Below, in pieces: positions 35,101-43,749 of a stretch of 64,000 nt of DNA. The notes under the pieces are model-generated. The model did no database searches and was not told the origin of the DNA. It worked only from the letters and a program-made list of their open reading frames with translations. A program made the position numbers and the translations under genes. Position 1 is the first letter of the stretch; every line of letters starts with the position of its first letter. The stretch comes from Phenylobacterium sp. (GTDB taxonomy: Bacteria > Pseudomonadota > Alphaproteobacteria > Caulobacterales > Caulobacteraceae). The DNA lies in NCBI RefSeq assembly GCF_030679875.1, contig NZ_JAUXSP010000005.1, positions 1-64,000 on the forward strand. The letters run 5' to 3'.

Positions 35101-38100
35101 GCCGCTGGAACAGGTTTGCTTCCCCGCGATCCACGCCGAGGTGGTGCAGGTGAACGAGGGCCTGGGTCCAGGCGAGGGCGGCGGCGCGATTGAACGCTGC
35201 CGAATCTTGGTGCTTGTCGACGAGATCGATAATCGCCTTCCGCGACGAAGCGGCCATGGTCCAGAAGGTCACGCGCGCGGTGGCGCCTGGCGCTATTCTG
35301 ACACGACGGCGAAGGGAGAAGATGGGGTCCAGCACGAACCCGGTCGAGCCGGCGAGCGGCCGGCCAGCATCCAGCGCGACCGGCCGCTGGATGTCACGCC
35401 CCCGGCCGATGAAGCGTGCCCGATCGGTTTCGAATTCGGTTCGTCCAACCGCCTCCCCCTCCACAAGAGACAGGTGCGCGGCCCAGACTTCGGGCTCATC
35501 GCGCGAGCGGCGCCTACGGGTGGCCAGAACCGCGCTTGGCCCGGCGAGGTACTCGGTTTCGACAAACAGCTTCGAGAATGCCGGGTGCGCGATGTCCGCT
35601 GCCTGGGGGGCCAGCGCCAGCTCGGAATAGGAGGTGACTTCGACCTCGCGCCAGAGGGAGCTGAGGTTGCAGATCGAGACACGCCGCACCTCGGCGTCAT
35701 CCTCCCCCGATATCAGCACCTCCATCGTCGTCTTCAGACTGCCATCGAGACGCTCGAACTCGCAGCGATCCTCGCTGAACACAGCATGGTAGGCGTCCGC
35801 CGCCTGTCCGCAGGGCTGGGCGGCAGTCGACCAGACGTGGCCGGTTTTCACATCACGAAGAAAGACATAGGAGCCCCAGTCGTCGCATGTCGCATCCTCC
35901 CGCCAGCGGGTGAGGGCGACCCCGCGCCAGCGGCTGTAGCCGGATCCCGCCGCCGACATCATCACTGAATAGCGGCCGTTGGAGAGTAGGTGAGTGGCCG
36001 GCGCCGCGCCGTAGGGGCCAAGCACGCGCCGACCGGCCAGGACCTCGAGCTCAAGAACCGGGGAAGTGGGCGCGGCCTCAGCCGCCCATCGCGCGCGCTC
36101 GGGAACGTCTCGGGGCATGCGCTCCTGCAACAGGAGCTCGGAAGCCTGCACCATGGGCTCGGCATGGAAGTTCGCCTGCATTGGCCCACCAAGAAGCGCT
36201 TCTCCGAGGGCCACGATCGTCATGCCCTGGTGGTGGGCCATGAACGTCCCGACGATGGCAAAATCATCGTCCGTGGGAACGCGGCTTCGCGTGAAGTCGA
36301 CGGCCTCATAGAAGCCGTACCGACCGAGCGCGCCCAGGCTTGTCAGCCGTTCGAAGTTGCGAGCCGCCGCACTGGGATGGACCATGGCGGCCAGCGCAGT
36401 CGCGTATGGAGCCACGACGCTGTGCGTCGCCAGTCCACGTTTCAGCCCAAGAGTCGGGACGCCAAAATTGAGGTATTGATATGTGAATTCAAGGTCGCGA
36501 GCGTTGTAGGCGGACTCCGATATGCCCCATGGAATGCCGAGCTGTTCGCCGTAGGCGATCTGTTCTTGCACAATTAGTTGGTTCGTCTGCTCAAGTAGGC
36601 TTCCGCCGGCGGCTCGCATGATCAGCGACGGCATCAAGTACTCGAACATAGACCCCGACCAGGAGATCAACGCCGCGCCCTTGGCGGCAGGCGTCACGGC
36701 GCGACCGAGCCGGAACCAATGCTTGGCGGGAACGTCCCCCTTGGCGATCGCGAAGAAGCTCGCGAGGCGAGCCTCCGACCCAAGTAGATCGTAACAGCTG
36801 GGATCCAACTCTCCTTCTGCAGTCCTGTAGCCGATCGAGAGCAGCATGCGGTCGGGATCCAGCAGGAAGCCGAATTCCATTCCCACAGCGATGTCGCGGG
36901 CGGTCTGCTCCAGGTGAGCCAGTCGTAGATGCAGGGCTTCGGAGGCCTCGGTTGTGGCGGCGAGGTCGCGCTGGTGGTCTGCGATCGTCCTTGCCGCAGC
37001 TTCCGACCAAAACACGAGATCCACCGCAGCATCGTGTTCCACGGCAAGAGCGTGCGCTTGCTGGGTCAAGGCTTCTGTGCGGCCTCCCAGATCCGCCAAC
37101 ACCTCTAGGAGCGACGTCTCGGGCGCTATGGCGCGTGTCGAATTCACAAGGCCTTCGGAGGCCTCTTCGAGTTGGCGCCACACAACGGTCTGGCGGTCCC
37201 CTGGCGCGCGGAGGCTCTGCAGAGCCTCACGGGTCAATGCAAAGGCGTCGGCGATCCCGGCCAGTCGCACAGAGTCCGACGGGTTCAGACTTGTCCATTG
37301 CCGACAGATATTCGCCAGGGCGATGAGGTGGCCGGCAAGATTGCCGCTATCGACCGAAGACACGTATTTCGGCTCAAGCGGCCTCAGGTCGCCAGTGTCG
37401 TACCAGTTGTAGAAGTGGCCACGGTAACGAGGGAGTTCGGCCAGGGTTTCAAACGTGGCCTCCAGGCGTTGCACAGCCTCGTGCAAGCCGATCCACCCGA
37501 ACTGGCGCGCGGTTGCGACCGACAGCAGGTAGAGCCCGATGTTTGTGGGAGACGTCCGACGGGCAAGCGCCGCGGCCGGATTGTCCTGAAAATTGTCCGG
37601 CGGCAGCATGTGATCTTCCGCCGTGACGAAGGTCTCAAAGAACCGCCATGTCCTGCGGGCGATCTGTCGAAGCCCAGGCCCATCGCCGCCTACCGCTGAT
37701 AGGCCCTCGGCGAGTTTCTGGGGGCGGCTGATGGCGAAGGCCAGTCGCGGCGAGGCAGCCCATAGCAGCACCAGTGGCGCAGCCAGGAATACGGTTCCGT
37801 GGCCACTGGCCAGCGCCAGGATGAGGGCGACGCCAGCCAGCACGATAGCCGACGCCATTCGGTGACCATAGGCCCCCGGGCTTTGGCGAAGGTGCGCGGC
37901 TTGTGCGGCGGGTGACCACTCCAAGAGCCGTCTGCGCGTGACATAGAGACGCCACAAGGTCCGCCCGATCGCGTCGGCCATCAGGGCGGCCTGGTGAGCC
38001 AGAAGCGTCAGGATCAAGGCCGATTGAATCAAGGCTCGCCGAAGATCGCCCGCCAGGGCCCGGAGCCGCCGGCGCGGCGAGATGCCCACGATCCGGGGAG

Positions 38101-40693
38101 GGGCCAGGGTAAAGATGGGTGCAAGGGTCGGCAGGACGATCGTTGCGAGTATGAAGAGGGTCCAGATCGAGGCCGCCCCTGCTGGCAGGGTCCAGCCGGC
38201 GACCAATGCAGCGAATGCGCTCGGGGCGGACATCGACCGTCGGAGGTTATCGAGCATCTTCCAGCGGCCAATCGCCGGAATTGCGCGATGTCCCGCATTG
38301 GCGGACCCGGGGGGGCCCCGCCCGATGATCCAGGGCAACAGTTGCCAGTCGCCCCGCGCCCATCGGTGATGCCGCATGGCGGCGGCATCGTAGCGCGCCG
38401 GGAACTCCTCAATGACCTCTACGTCCGATGCGAGGCCCGCGCGGGCGAATATCCCCTCGAAGAGGTCATGGCTGAGTAGGGCGGCTTCAGGCACGCGGCC
38501 TTGCAAGGCCGCCTCGAAGGAGTCGATCTCATAGATGCCTTTGCCTGCGTAGGAGCCTTCCCCAAACAGGTCCTGATAGACATCCGAGACCGCTGAGGCA
38601 TAGGGATCGATGCCGCTCATGCTCGAAAATGCTCGCAGGAAAGGCGTGACCTTTCCAGCCGCAGGCAGGTCGGGACTCACCCGCGGCTGGAGAATGGCAT
38701 AGCCCTCGACGACGCGTCCGAGGTTCGGATCGAACCTAGGCTGGTTGAGGGGGTGGGCCATCTTTCCGATCAAGCGACGGACCGTGTCGCGGGGAAGACG
38801 CGTGTCAGCATCAAGGGTGATGACGTACTTCACGCCGAGCGGGACCACGGGGGGATGCCCATTCACCCCAAGGAATGTCGTGTCCCGAGCGCCACGCAGC
38901 AGCCGGTTGAGCTCATGCAGCTTGCCCCGCTTGCGCTCCCAGCCCATCCACCTCTGTTCGCTCTTGCTCCAGACCCGCCGACGATGCAGCAGGAGGAAAC
39001 GATCGCCACCAGGCGCGGGACCATACTTGGTGTTGAGCTTGGCGATCCCCTCTCGCGCCGCCAGAAGAAGCGCCTCGTCGCCCTCCAGATCCACGCTTGC
39101 TGAGTCCGCCCAGTCCGACAGCAGGGCGAAGTGGAGGTGTCCCTCGGAACTCGCAAGGTAGTGGATTTCCAGCCGCTCGATCAGTTCCTCAACCAGGTCG
39201 TGACTGGTCAGCAGAACGGGGACGGCGACCAGGGTGCGCAGGCGCGACGGCGCCCCGCTGCGGAGTTCCAGCGCCGGCAAAGGCCGGGCGCGGACGCCCT
39301 GAGTAAGGCCCCGGTTGACCAGCGCCACAGCAACGTCGATCGCAGGGACGGCGCCCAGCAATGTGAGCAAGGCTAGAGCCCACCCGCCGAGCCCGATGCT
39401 GGCCAGCAGGAAAAGGGGGATCGCCAGCAGCAACAGCGCAACCATTCCGCCGACGACGACGTAGCCTGAAATCCCGAAACTGCGGATAAAACGCGCCGGC
39501 CGCCGCCATAGCTCCGGCCGGTAGCCAAGCGCCTTCTCCATGTCCGGCCGTCCGCCACCCAGGAGATGGTAGCCTGGATCTGCGCGGCGGGCGTCCGCCT
39601 GGACGTCATGCGTAGCGGCGCGTGCGACTTGCAGCGCCCGAAGGGCGACATCAATCTCGCTGAGATCGGATCCCCTCGCCAGATCCTCAATGGCGTCGCG
39701 GTATAGATTGCGGGTCGGGAAATCCATGTCGGCAAAGGCGCTGGCGTTGCTCAGCGACGCATCGACGAGACTGCAGCGCTCGAACAATTCAGACCAGTCA
39801 ACATCAGAGATGAGCCGCATGCTGGTGACGATGTTTCTCACCGTCACGCTGGCGCTGACCTGGCGCTGCTGTTCGTCGCGGACCGCCGCGTCAGCGCTGC
39901 CGCCCTGTTGTGACATCCTCCCGTCCAGCCATGTCAGGGCGGCCGCGGCGGCGGCATCCTGATCACGCAGGCGCATGACCAGTTGAACGACAAAGGCGTC
40001 GCGCAACGCCCCCCGCTCGAATGCGGCAAGCACCTTCTGAGTGGGCTGGGGCGCCTCCCCCGCGACACCAAGCAGGCGGTCTGCGCAGCGGTCGGCTTCT
40101 TCCCGTGACTGGCGGCTGTCGACCACCCGTTCCGCGATCCGCCGCAAGTTCTCGACCAGGACGATGCGCAGCGTGATGGCGACGGCCCAGAGCTCTCCAA
40201 TAGTAAGTGGTTGAACCCGTTGATAGGAAGTCAGAAACCGGCAGAGCATTTCCTTGTCGAAATGACTGTCAGTATGGGCGACAAAGGCCCATGCGATACT
40301 GAATACACGTGGATATCCCGCAAAGGGCCCAGTGGCGAGTTTCGGAAGTTCCTTGTAGTATTCGACGGGGAGATCCAGCCGGATTTCTCGAATCTGCTTT
40401 TCGACAATGTGGAAGTTGTCGACCAGCCATTCCGCCGCCGGGGTAATGGCTGCGCCCTGCGCCACCGTTCCGGCGATGTCGCGATAGGCCGCGACCAGGG
40501 CGACTTCATTTTCCGCCAACCGCCTGGAAAGCGGCCGCCCCCGGGCGAACCCTGGGACGATGGGCTGAGCCCTTGCGAGGCTTGCGGCATGATCTTCCAG
40601 CCGCTCGACACTGAAGAGCTCGGCGCGGATGGGTTCGTCATCCATCCAGAGCGGCGCGGGCTGTCCAAACATTCGGCGGACAATAGACGTCAT
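32108..40693 (-). CDS. Cyclic beta-1,2-glucan synthase-like giant protein (GT84-GH94)
   Basis: The 2,861 residues match the NdvB/ChvB plan: a membrane hairpin at about 408-455, a cytoplasmic GT84 domain with VITLDADTRLPRDT near 625 and RHHRWARGDWQLLPW near 775, and further membrane segments at about 825-860 and 945-985. A glucoamylase-like region follows, then repeated carbohydrate-binding/GH94 modules to the end, with GGDWNDGMNRVGE near 2,520. In rhizobia it builds and trims cyclic beta-1,2-glucans for the periplasm. Here it lies in an accessory block with phosphoketolase-like and PEP-synthase genes. That setting suggests a storage or stress glycan, which is inference. Confidence 0.88.
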   Translation of the reverse strand: MTSIVRRMFGQPAPLWMDDEPIRAELFSVERLEDHAASLARAQPIVPGFARGRPLSRRLAENEVALVAAYRDIAGTVAQGAAITPAAEWLVDNFHIVEKQIREIRLDLPVEYYKELPKLATGPFAGYPRVFSIAWAFVAHTDSHFDKEMLCRFLTSYQRVQPLTIGELWAVAITLRIVLVENLRRIAERVVDSRQSREEADRCADRLLGVAGEAPQPTQKVLAAFERGALRDAFVVQLVMRLRDQDAAAAAALTWLDGRMSQQGGSADAAVRDEQQRQVSASVTVRNIVTSMRLISDVDWSELFERCSLVDASLSNASAFADMDFPTRNLYRDAIEDLARGSDLSEIDVALRALQVARAATHDVQADARRADPGYHLLGGGRPDMEKALGYRPELWRRPARFIRSFGISGYVVVGGMVALLLLAIPLFLLASIGLGGWALALLTLLGAVPAIDVAVALVNRGLTQGVRARPLPALELRSGAPSRLRTLVAVPVLLTSHDLVEELIERLEIHYLASSEGHLHFALLSDWADSASVDLEGDEALLLAAREGIAKLNTKYGPAPGGDRFLLLHRRRVWSKSEQRWMGWERKRGKLHELNRLLRGARDTTFLGVNGHPPVVPLGVKYVITLDADTRLPRDTVRRLIGKMAHPLNQPRFDPNLGRVVEGYAILQPRVSPDLPAAGKVTPFLRAFSSMSGIDPYASAVSDVYQDLFGEGSYAGKGIYEIDSFEAALQGRVPEAALLSHDLFEGIFARAGLASDVEVIEEFPARYDAAAMRHHRWARGDWQLLPWIIGRGPPGSANAGHRAIPAIGRWKMLDNLRRSMSAPSAFAALVAGWTLPAGAASIWTLFILATIVLPTLAPIFTLAPPRIVGISPRRRLRALAGDLRRALIQSALILTLLAHQAALMADAIGRTLWRLYVTRRRLLEWSPAAQAAHLRQSPGAYGHRMASAIVLAGVALILALASGHGTVFLAAPLVLLWAASPRLAFAISRPQKLAEGLSAVGGDGPGLRQIARRTWRFFETFVTAEDHMLPPDNFQDNPAAALARRTSPTNIGLYLLSVATARQFGWIGLHEAVQRLEATFETLAELPRYRGHFYNWYDTGDLRPLEPKYVSSVDSGNLAGHLIALANICRQWTSLNPSDSVRLAGIADAFALTREALQSLRAPGDRQTVVWRQLEEASEGLVNSTRAIAPETSLLEVLADLGGRTEALTQQAHALAVEHDAAVDLVFWSEAAARTIADHQRDLAATTEASEALHLRLAHLEQTARDIAVGMEFGFLLDPDRMLLSIGYRTAEGELDPSCYDLLGSEARLASFFAIAKGDVPAKHWFRLGRAVTPAAKGAALISWSGSMFEYLMPSLIMRAAGGSLLEQTNQLIVQEQIAYGEQLGIPWGISESAYNARDLEFTYQYLNFGVPTLGLKRGLATHSVVAPYATALAAMVHPSAAARNFERLTSLGALGRYGFYEAVDFTRSRVPTDDDFAIVGTFMAHHQGMTIVALGEALLGGPMQANFHAEPMVQASELLLQERMPRDVPERARWAAEAAPTSPVLELEVLAGRRVLGPYGAAPATHLLSNGRYSVMMSAAGSGYSRWRGVALTRWREDATCDDWGSYVFLRDVKTGHVWSTAAQPCGQAADAYHAVFSEDRCEFERLDGSLKTTMEVLISGEDDAEVRRVSICNLSSLWREVEVTSYSELALAPQAADIAHPAFSKLFVETEYLAGPSAVLATRRRRSRDEPEVWAAHLSLVEGEAVGRTEFETDRARFIGRGRDIQRPVALDAGRPLAGSTGFVLDPIFSLRRRVRIAPGATARVTFWTMAASSRKAIIDLVDKHQDSAAFNRAAALAWTQALVHLHHLGVDRGEANLFQRLASHLIYASPALRPPSEQILEGRAGQPELWRLGISGDLPIMLLRIDSLDNLSVARQSLRAFQYWRTKQFACDLVILNEHGSSYVQDLQIALESLVRASQSRAQTGDEATAGRVVILRSDMLAPEMSALLMSVSRVVFFARTGSLADQIERASEDRSLLERPARPSLATTDALPALVMPQLELFNGLGGFAKDGQEYVTVLRPGVSTPAPWINVIANPRFGFQVSAEGAGYTWSANSRERQLTPWSNDPIANPAGEVFYLRDDDTGDVWSPTATPIRDETSTYVARHGHGYSQFDLETHGVATELLQFVPATDPVKVTRLRLHNRSNRARRLTVTAYVEWTLGSARTMAAPHTATEFDEASGAIFARNAWAPAFADKVAFIGMEGQTGWTADRREFIGRNGSLAAPAALAKGTALSGRVGAGLDPCAALQTTIELSPGESRDVVVLLGDADSAHAARDLIGTYRAAEVDAVLSEAVAVWDDLLTTVQVKTPDRPLDLMLNGWLLYQTLACRIWARSAFYQASGAYGFRDQLQDGMALAALRPELTREHLLRAAARQFIEGDVQHWWLPHSGQGVRTRISDDRIWLAFTAAHYLLTTEDVSLLDEPVTFVEGARLEPGEAENFFLPGTSVETASFYEHCARALDQSMELGGHGLPLIGGGDWNDGMNRVGERGLGESVWLGWFLYRTINDFAPVAESRGDDARAAIWRAHAASLLKATEREAWDGDWYRRGWFDDGTPLGSASREECRIDQIAQSWAVLSGGAMRDRAVQAMEAVDRELILDEPPMALLFTPPFDHTPLDPGYIKAYPPGVRENGGQYTHAAAWAVMAYAELGDGDRAADLFAKLNPINHARTRAEANLYKVEPYVAAADVYAAPGHVGRGGWTWYTGSAGWLHRAGLESILGLRRAGAILKIDPCIPGSWPFFEVSVRHGAARYEIRVENPAGVCRGVVAAELDGVPIELPVRLSLTDDGLSHSLRLVLGEQDSTSSIGAAGKKRVPS

Positions 40694-41146
40694 TTCCGTT
40701 TCCCTAGCCTGTCGGACAGCAGCTAAATTCTCAGGCGTATCATCCCCAGCGTGGCATTTCGGGGCCTGCGCCAGAGCGCGGTCGCCGCCAATATTGCTTC
40801 TCGAACTAAAGCAAGGCGCAGTTTGCGCACAAAAATTTGGACAAAATTTGAGTGCGAACGGTATTGATATCAGGTTTCTCTGACAGAATTTTAGAAATCG
40901 AAGCTAAGTTTTTAGTTGATGACTAAAGGCGCGACGTTTTGTTCTCGCCCGCACATCCAGGCGGATGGGCGCGCGGGTCAGCGGCTGATACCTCGGGGCG
41001 TCCTCGTCGGGCGGAATGGAAACCGGCAGAGAGCACGAGATCCGGACCGGCGGGCAGTCGCTGAGAGCCAGCATGGCGACGGCTTGGGGGGCGGCAAGAC
41101 CGAAGCCGCAGTCTTCGGGGCGGCCCTGATCCTTCTCATCTCGCCT
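40694..41146. other. Long intergenic region, promoter of the giant glucan synthase
   Basis: This gap has no confident gene. From 40800 to 40927 it is A+T-rich against its surroundings and contains a tandem ACAAAATTTG-like direct repeat (40838-40860) and a 6-base inverted repeat TTTAGT-TGATG-ACTAAA (40911-40927). These may be operator sites for the glucan-synthase gene. No standard FNR box is seen. Bases 40904-41074 hold a 56-codon minus-strand frame beyond the ppsA stop with G+C-rich third positions but no ribosome site. Confidence 0.5.
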
Positions 41147-43579
41147 TCAAGTCGGGGGACGCTCCAGCTCGGCGTCGGACACCACCCTAAGTGTCCTGGC
41201 CAGGCTCCCTGATGTTACGCTTATTGAGTCGATCCCCAGGCTGACCAGAAAACCCGCCACCTCCGAATAGTTCGCTGGGGCCTCTCCGCAAATGCCAATC
41301 GGTAGGTGGCTGGCGTGCGCGCCCGTCACGGCCTGGCGCAGCATTTCCAGAACCCCTGGATCTCGCTCGTCGAACTCGAAAGCGACCACCTCTGAGTCCC
41401 GGTCCACTCCGAGGACCAGTTGGGTCAGGTCATTGGAACCAATTGAAAAGCCGTCGAAAAATTCTGCGAAGGCCTCGATCTGAATCACATTGTTGGGGAT
41501 TTCGCACATCATATAGATCTGCAGGTCGCCTTGGCCGCGGCCCAAGCCATGCCCAGCCATGGCTTCCAAGACGGTGCGCGCCTCTTCAACTCTGCGGCAA
41601 AATGGGATCATGATCTTCAGGTTCGTGAGGCCCATCTCACGCCGTACCCGCATCATCGCCCGGCATTCCAGTGCGAAGCCATCGGCATAGAGCGGATGAG
41701 CGTAGCGCGCCGCGCCACGGAACCCGATCATCGGGTTTTCCTCCAGGGGCTCAAAGCCCCGCCCCCCGAGCAGTTTCGCATACTCGTTGGTCTTGAAATC
41801 GGACAGTCGCGCGATGACGGGCCGTGGGTAGAACGCCGCGGCGATGAGGCCTACGCCTTCGGCGAGCCGCCGTACAAAATAGTCCTCCGCGGTGATGTCC
41901 TCACCGAGCCTGCGAGTGATCGCGGCACGCTCCTTTGGCGTCAGGCGCTCGGGGTGCGCCGCGGCCATGGGGTGGATTCCGATCTGCTCGCCAATTATGA
42001 ACTCGAGCCGCGCCAGCCCCACCCCCGCACTCGGCAATTGAGCCGCCTTGAGCGCCAGATCAGGGCGGGCAAGATTGAGCATCACATCAGTTCGGGGCCT
42101 CGGCAGGCTAGCCAGCGACAACTGCTCGGTCGTGAACGCCACCTCGCCATCATAGACAAAGCCATCTTCACCCGCGGCGCATGAGACCGTGACAATCTGA
42201 CCATCGGTGAGTTGCGCCGTAGCGTCCTTGGTCCCCACGACCGCCGGCACGCCCAATTCGCGCGCCACAATAGCGGCGTGACAGGTTCGGCCACCGCGAT
42301 CGGTCACCACGGCGGCGGCGATCTTGATCACGGGATCCCAGTCCGGGCTGGTCGACGCCGCGACGAGGACCTCCCCAGGCTTGAAGGCCGCCATGTCTTG
42401 AGCTGTGCGAACAACCCGGACCACGCCGGTGGCTACCTTTTCGCCGACAGCCTTGCCGGACGTCAGGACCTTTCCTGGTGCTGACAAACTGTAGCTGATC
42501 AGTTGGTCCAGATCGCGCTGGGAGATCACCGTCTCAGGGCGCGCCTGAACAATGTAGAGCCGTCCATCCTCCCCCTGCGCCCACTCGATATCCATAGGCA
42601 TCGGTCGCCCGGCCTGCTTCGAATAGTGAGCCTCGATCTCGATTGCAGCGCCGGCGAGGGCCAGCACGTCGGCGTCCGGGAGACAAAACCGCCGACGATC
42701 GATCCTTGGCGTTGCAGTCGAGCGGATTGATCCGCCACCCCGTCCTGCACGCCACGCCAAACGAACCTGTTTGGCCCCGAGTCGGCGGCTCAGGACTGAC
42801 CGATGTCCCTGCAGATAGGTCGGCTTGTGCACATAGAACTCGTCCGGATCCACGAGCCCCTGGACGATGCCTTCACCCAGGCCATAGGCCCCGGTCACGA
42901 GGACAACGTCAGAGAACCCGCTTTCAGGGTCCAGGGTAAAGATCACGCCACTCGATGCTTCGTCGGAGCCGACCATGGTCATAACAGCCACGGAAAGCGA
43001 AACCTTGAAGTGATCAAACCCATTGTTCAGGCGGTAGACGATCGCGCGATCGGTGAATATTGATGCAAAACAGCGTCGGCAGGCCTCGACAACAGTATCT
43101 GCGTTCCGCAAATGCAGAAAGCTGTCATGCTGACCCGCGAAGCTGGCGGTGGGAAGGTCTTCCGCCGTGGCGGAACTGCGTACAGCCACGCTGAGCGGTC
43201 CGCCATTGGCCGCCTCGAGGGCGCGAAAAGCCTCGGAAATCTGCGAGCGGAGCTCAGGGGCGCCGGTCGCGGCGTAGACGATTTTGCGAGCTTGGGCCGC
43301 CCGCCGCGATAGTTCAGCCACATCAGAAGGGTCAAAGCCGGAAAGCAGCGCCTTAAGGTCAGGCCAGGCGCCGGCGGCTGTCAGGGCGTCGCGGTAGGCG
43401 TGGGCTGTGATTGCAAATCCGTCAGGCACGCTGATGGGGCCTGAGCCCAGGAGTTGGCGCAGTTCCCCCAGGGACGCGGTCTTGCCGCCGACCAGCGATA
43501 CGTCTCCAAGCCCCAGGCCGCCAAAGGATCGGATGTAGCTCGGTCGGCCTGCCTGCGGCGGTGGTCTTGGCTGAGCCAT
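41147..43579 (-). CDS. ppsA: Phosphoenolpyruvate synthase
   Basis: The 810 residues contain an ATP-grasp nucleotide domain (VAVRSSATAEDLPTASFAGQ near 131), the phosphohistidine swivel domain with GGRTCHAAIVAREL (His434), and a TIM-barrel PEP/pyruvate domain with FSIGSNDLTQ and the late GICGEAP, where the family's catalytic cysteine lies. It makes PEP from pyruvate and ATP for gluconeogenesis. A FNR-type box lies 63 bases before the ATG, the same spacing as for the Usp gene. PEP made here could supply sugar for the neighbouring glucan synthase. Confidence 0.92.
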   Translation of the reverse strand: MAQPRPPPQAGRPSYIRSFGGLGLGDVSLVGGKTASLGELRQLLGSGPISVPDGFAITAHAYRDALTAAGAWPDLKALLSGFDPSDVAELSRRAAQARKIVYAATGAPELRSQISEAFRALEAANGGPLSVAVRSSATAEDLPTASFAGQHDSFLHLRNADTVVEACRRCFASIFTDRAIVYRLNNGFDHFKVSLSVAVMTMVGSDEASSGVIFTLDPESGFSDVVLVTGAYGLGEGIVQGLVDPDEFYVHKPTYLQGHRSVLSRRLGAKQVRLAWRAGRGGGSIRSTATPRIDRRRFCLPDADVLALAGAAIEIEAHYSKQAGRPMPMDIEWAQGEDGRLYIVQARPETVISQRDLDQLISYSLSAPGKVLTSGKAVGEKVATGVVRVVRTAQDMAAFKPGEVLVAASTSPDWDPVIKIAAAVVTDRGGRTCHAAIVARELGVPAVVGTKDATAQLTDGQIVTVSCAAGEDGFVYDGEVAFTTEQLSLASLPRPRTDVMLNLARPDLALKAAQLPSAGVGLARLEFIIGEQIGIHPMAAAHPERLTPKERAAITRRLGEDITAEDYFVRRLAEGVGLIAAAFYPRPVIARLSDFKTNEYAKLLGGRGFEPLEENPMIGFRGAARYAHPLYADGFALECRAMMRVRREMGLTNLKIMIPFCRRVEEARTVLEAMAGHGLGRGQGDLQIYMMCEIPNNVIQIEAFAEFFDGFSIGSNDLTQLVLGVDRDSEVVAFEFDERDPGVLEMLRQAVTGAHASHLPIGICGEAPANYSEVAGFLVSLGIDSISVTSGSLARTLRVVSDAELERPPT

Positions 43580-43635
43580 GACGGGCGCCCCTCAATTGTG
43601 AGGCTGGAACTGTGGACCGCCCTCTCGACCGCGCC

Positions 43636-43649
43636 TTGAGGTCCATCAA
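43636..43649 (-). promoter_or_regulatory. FNR/FixK-type box upstream of ppsA
   Basis: The minus strand reads TTGAT-GGAC-CTCAA, one base from TTGAT-N4-ATCAA in each arm considered together (nine of ten). Centred 63 bases before the start codon, it fits an activator at -41.5 with a leader of about 22 bases. Confidence 0.7.
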
Positions 43650-43716
43650 TTTTCTGTCGATACAGCCTTCTGGGCAGGGGTTTGGGGCTTCCAGCCCATT
43701 CCAAGGAGCCAGGTGT

Positions 43717-43743
43717 CAGATCTCCCGGCGAAGGGGAGATCTG
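43717..43743 (-). terminator. Hairpin after the exporter operon
   Basis: CAGATCTCCC and GGGAGATCTG form a perfect 10-bp stem with a seven-base loop, beginning six bases after the HlyD stop. There is no T run on the minus strand, so it may be an RNA-stabilising or Rho-dependent end rather than an intrinsic terminator. Confidence 0.45.
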
Positions 43744-43749
43744 CCGCCA

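Noticed and set aside
40863-40873. TTGATATCAG as a possible FNR box
   Set aside because: The two arms are adjacent instead of separated by four bases, so it does not fit the FNR/FixK pattern.
40904-41074. 56-codon minus-strand frame after ppsA
   Set aside because: Third positions are G+C-rich and it is in frame with ppsA beyond its stop, but it has no ribosome site and no recognisable motif.
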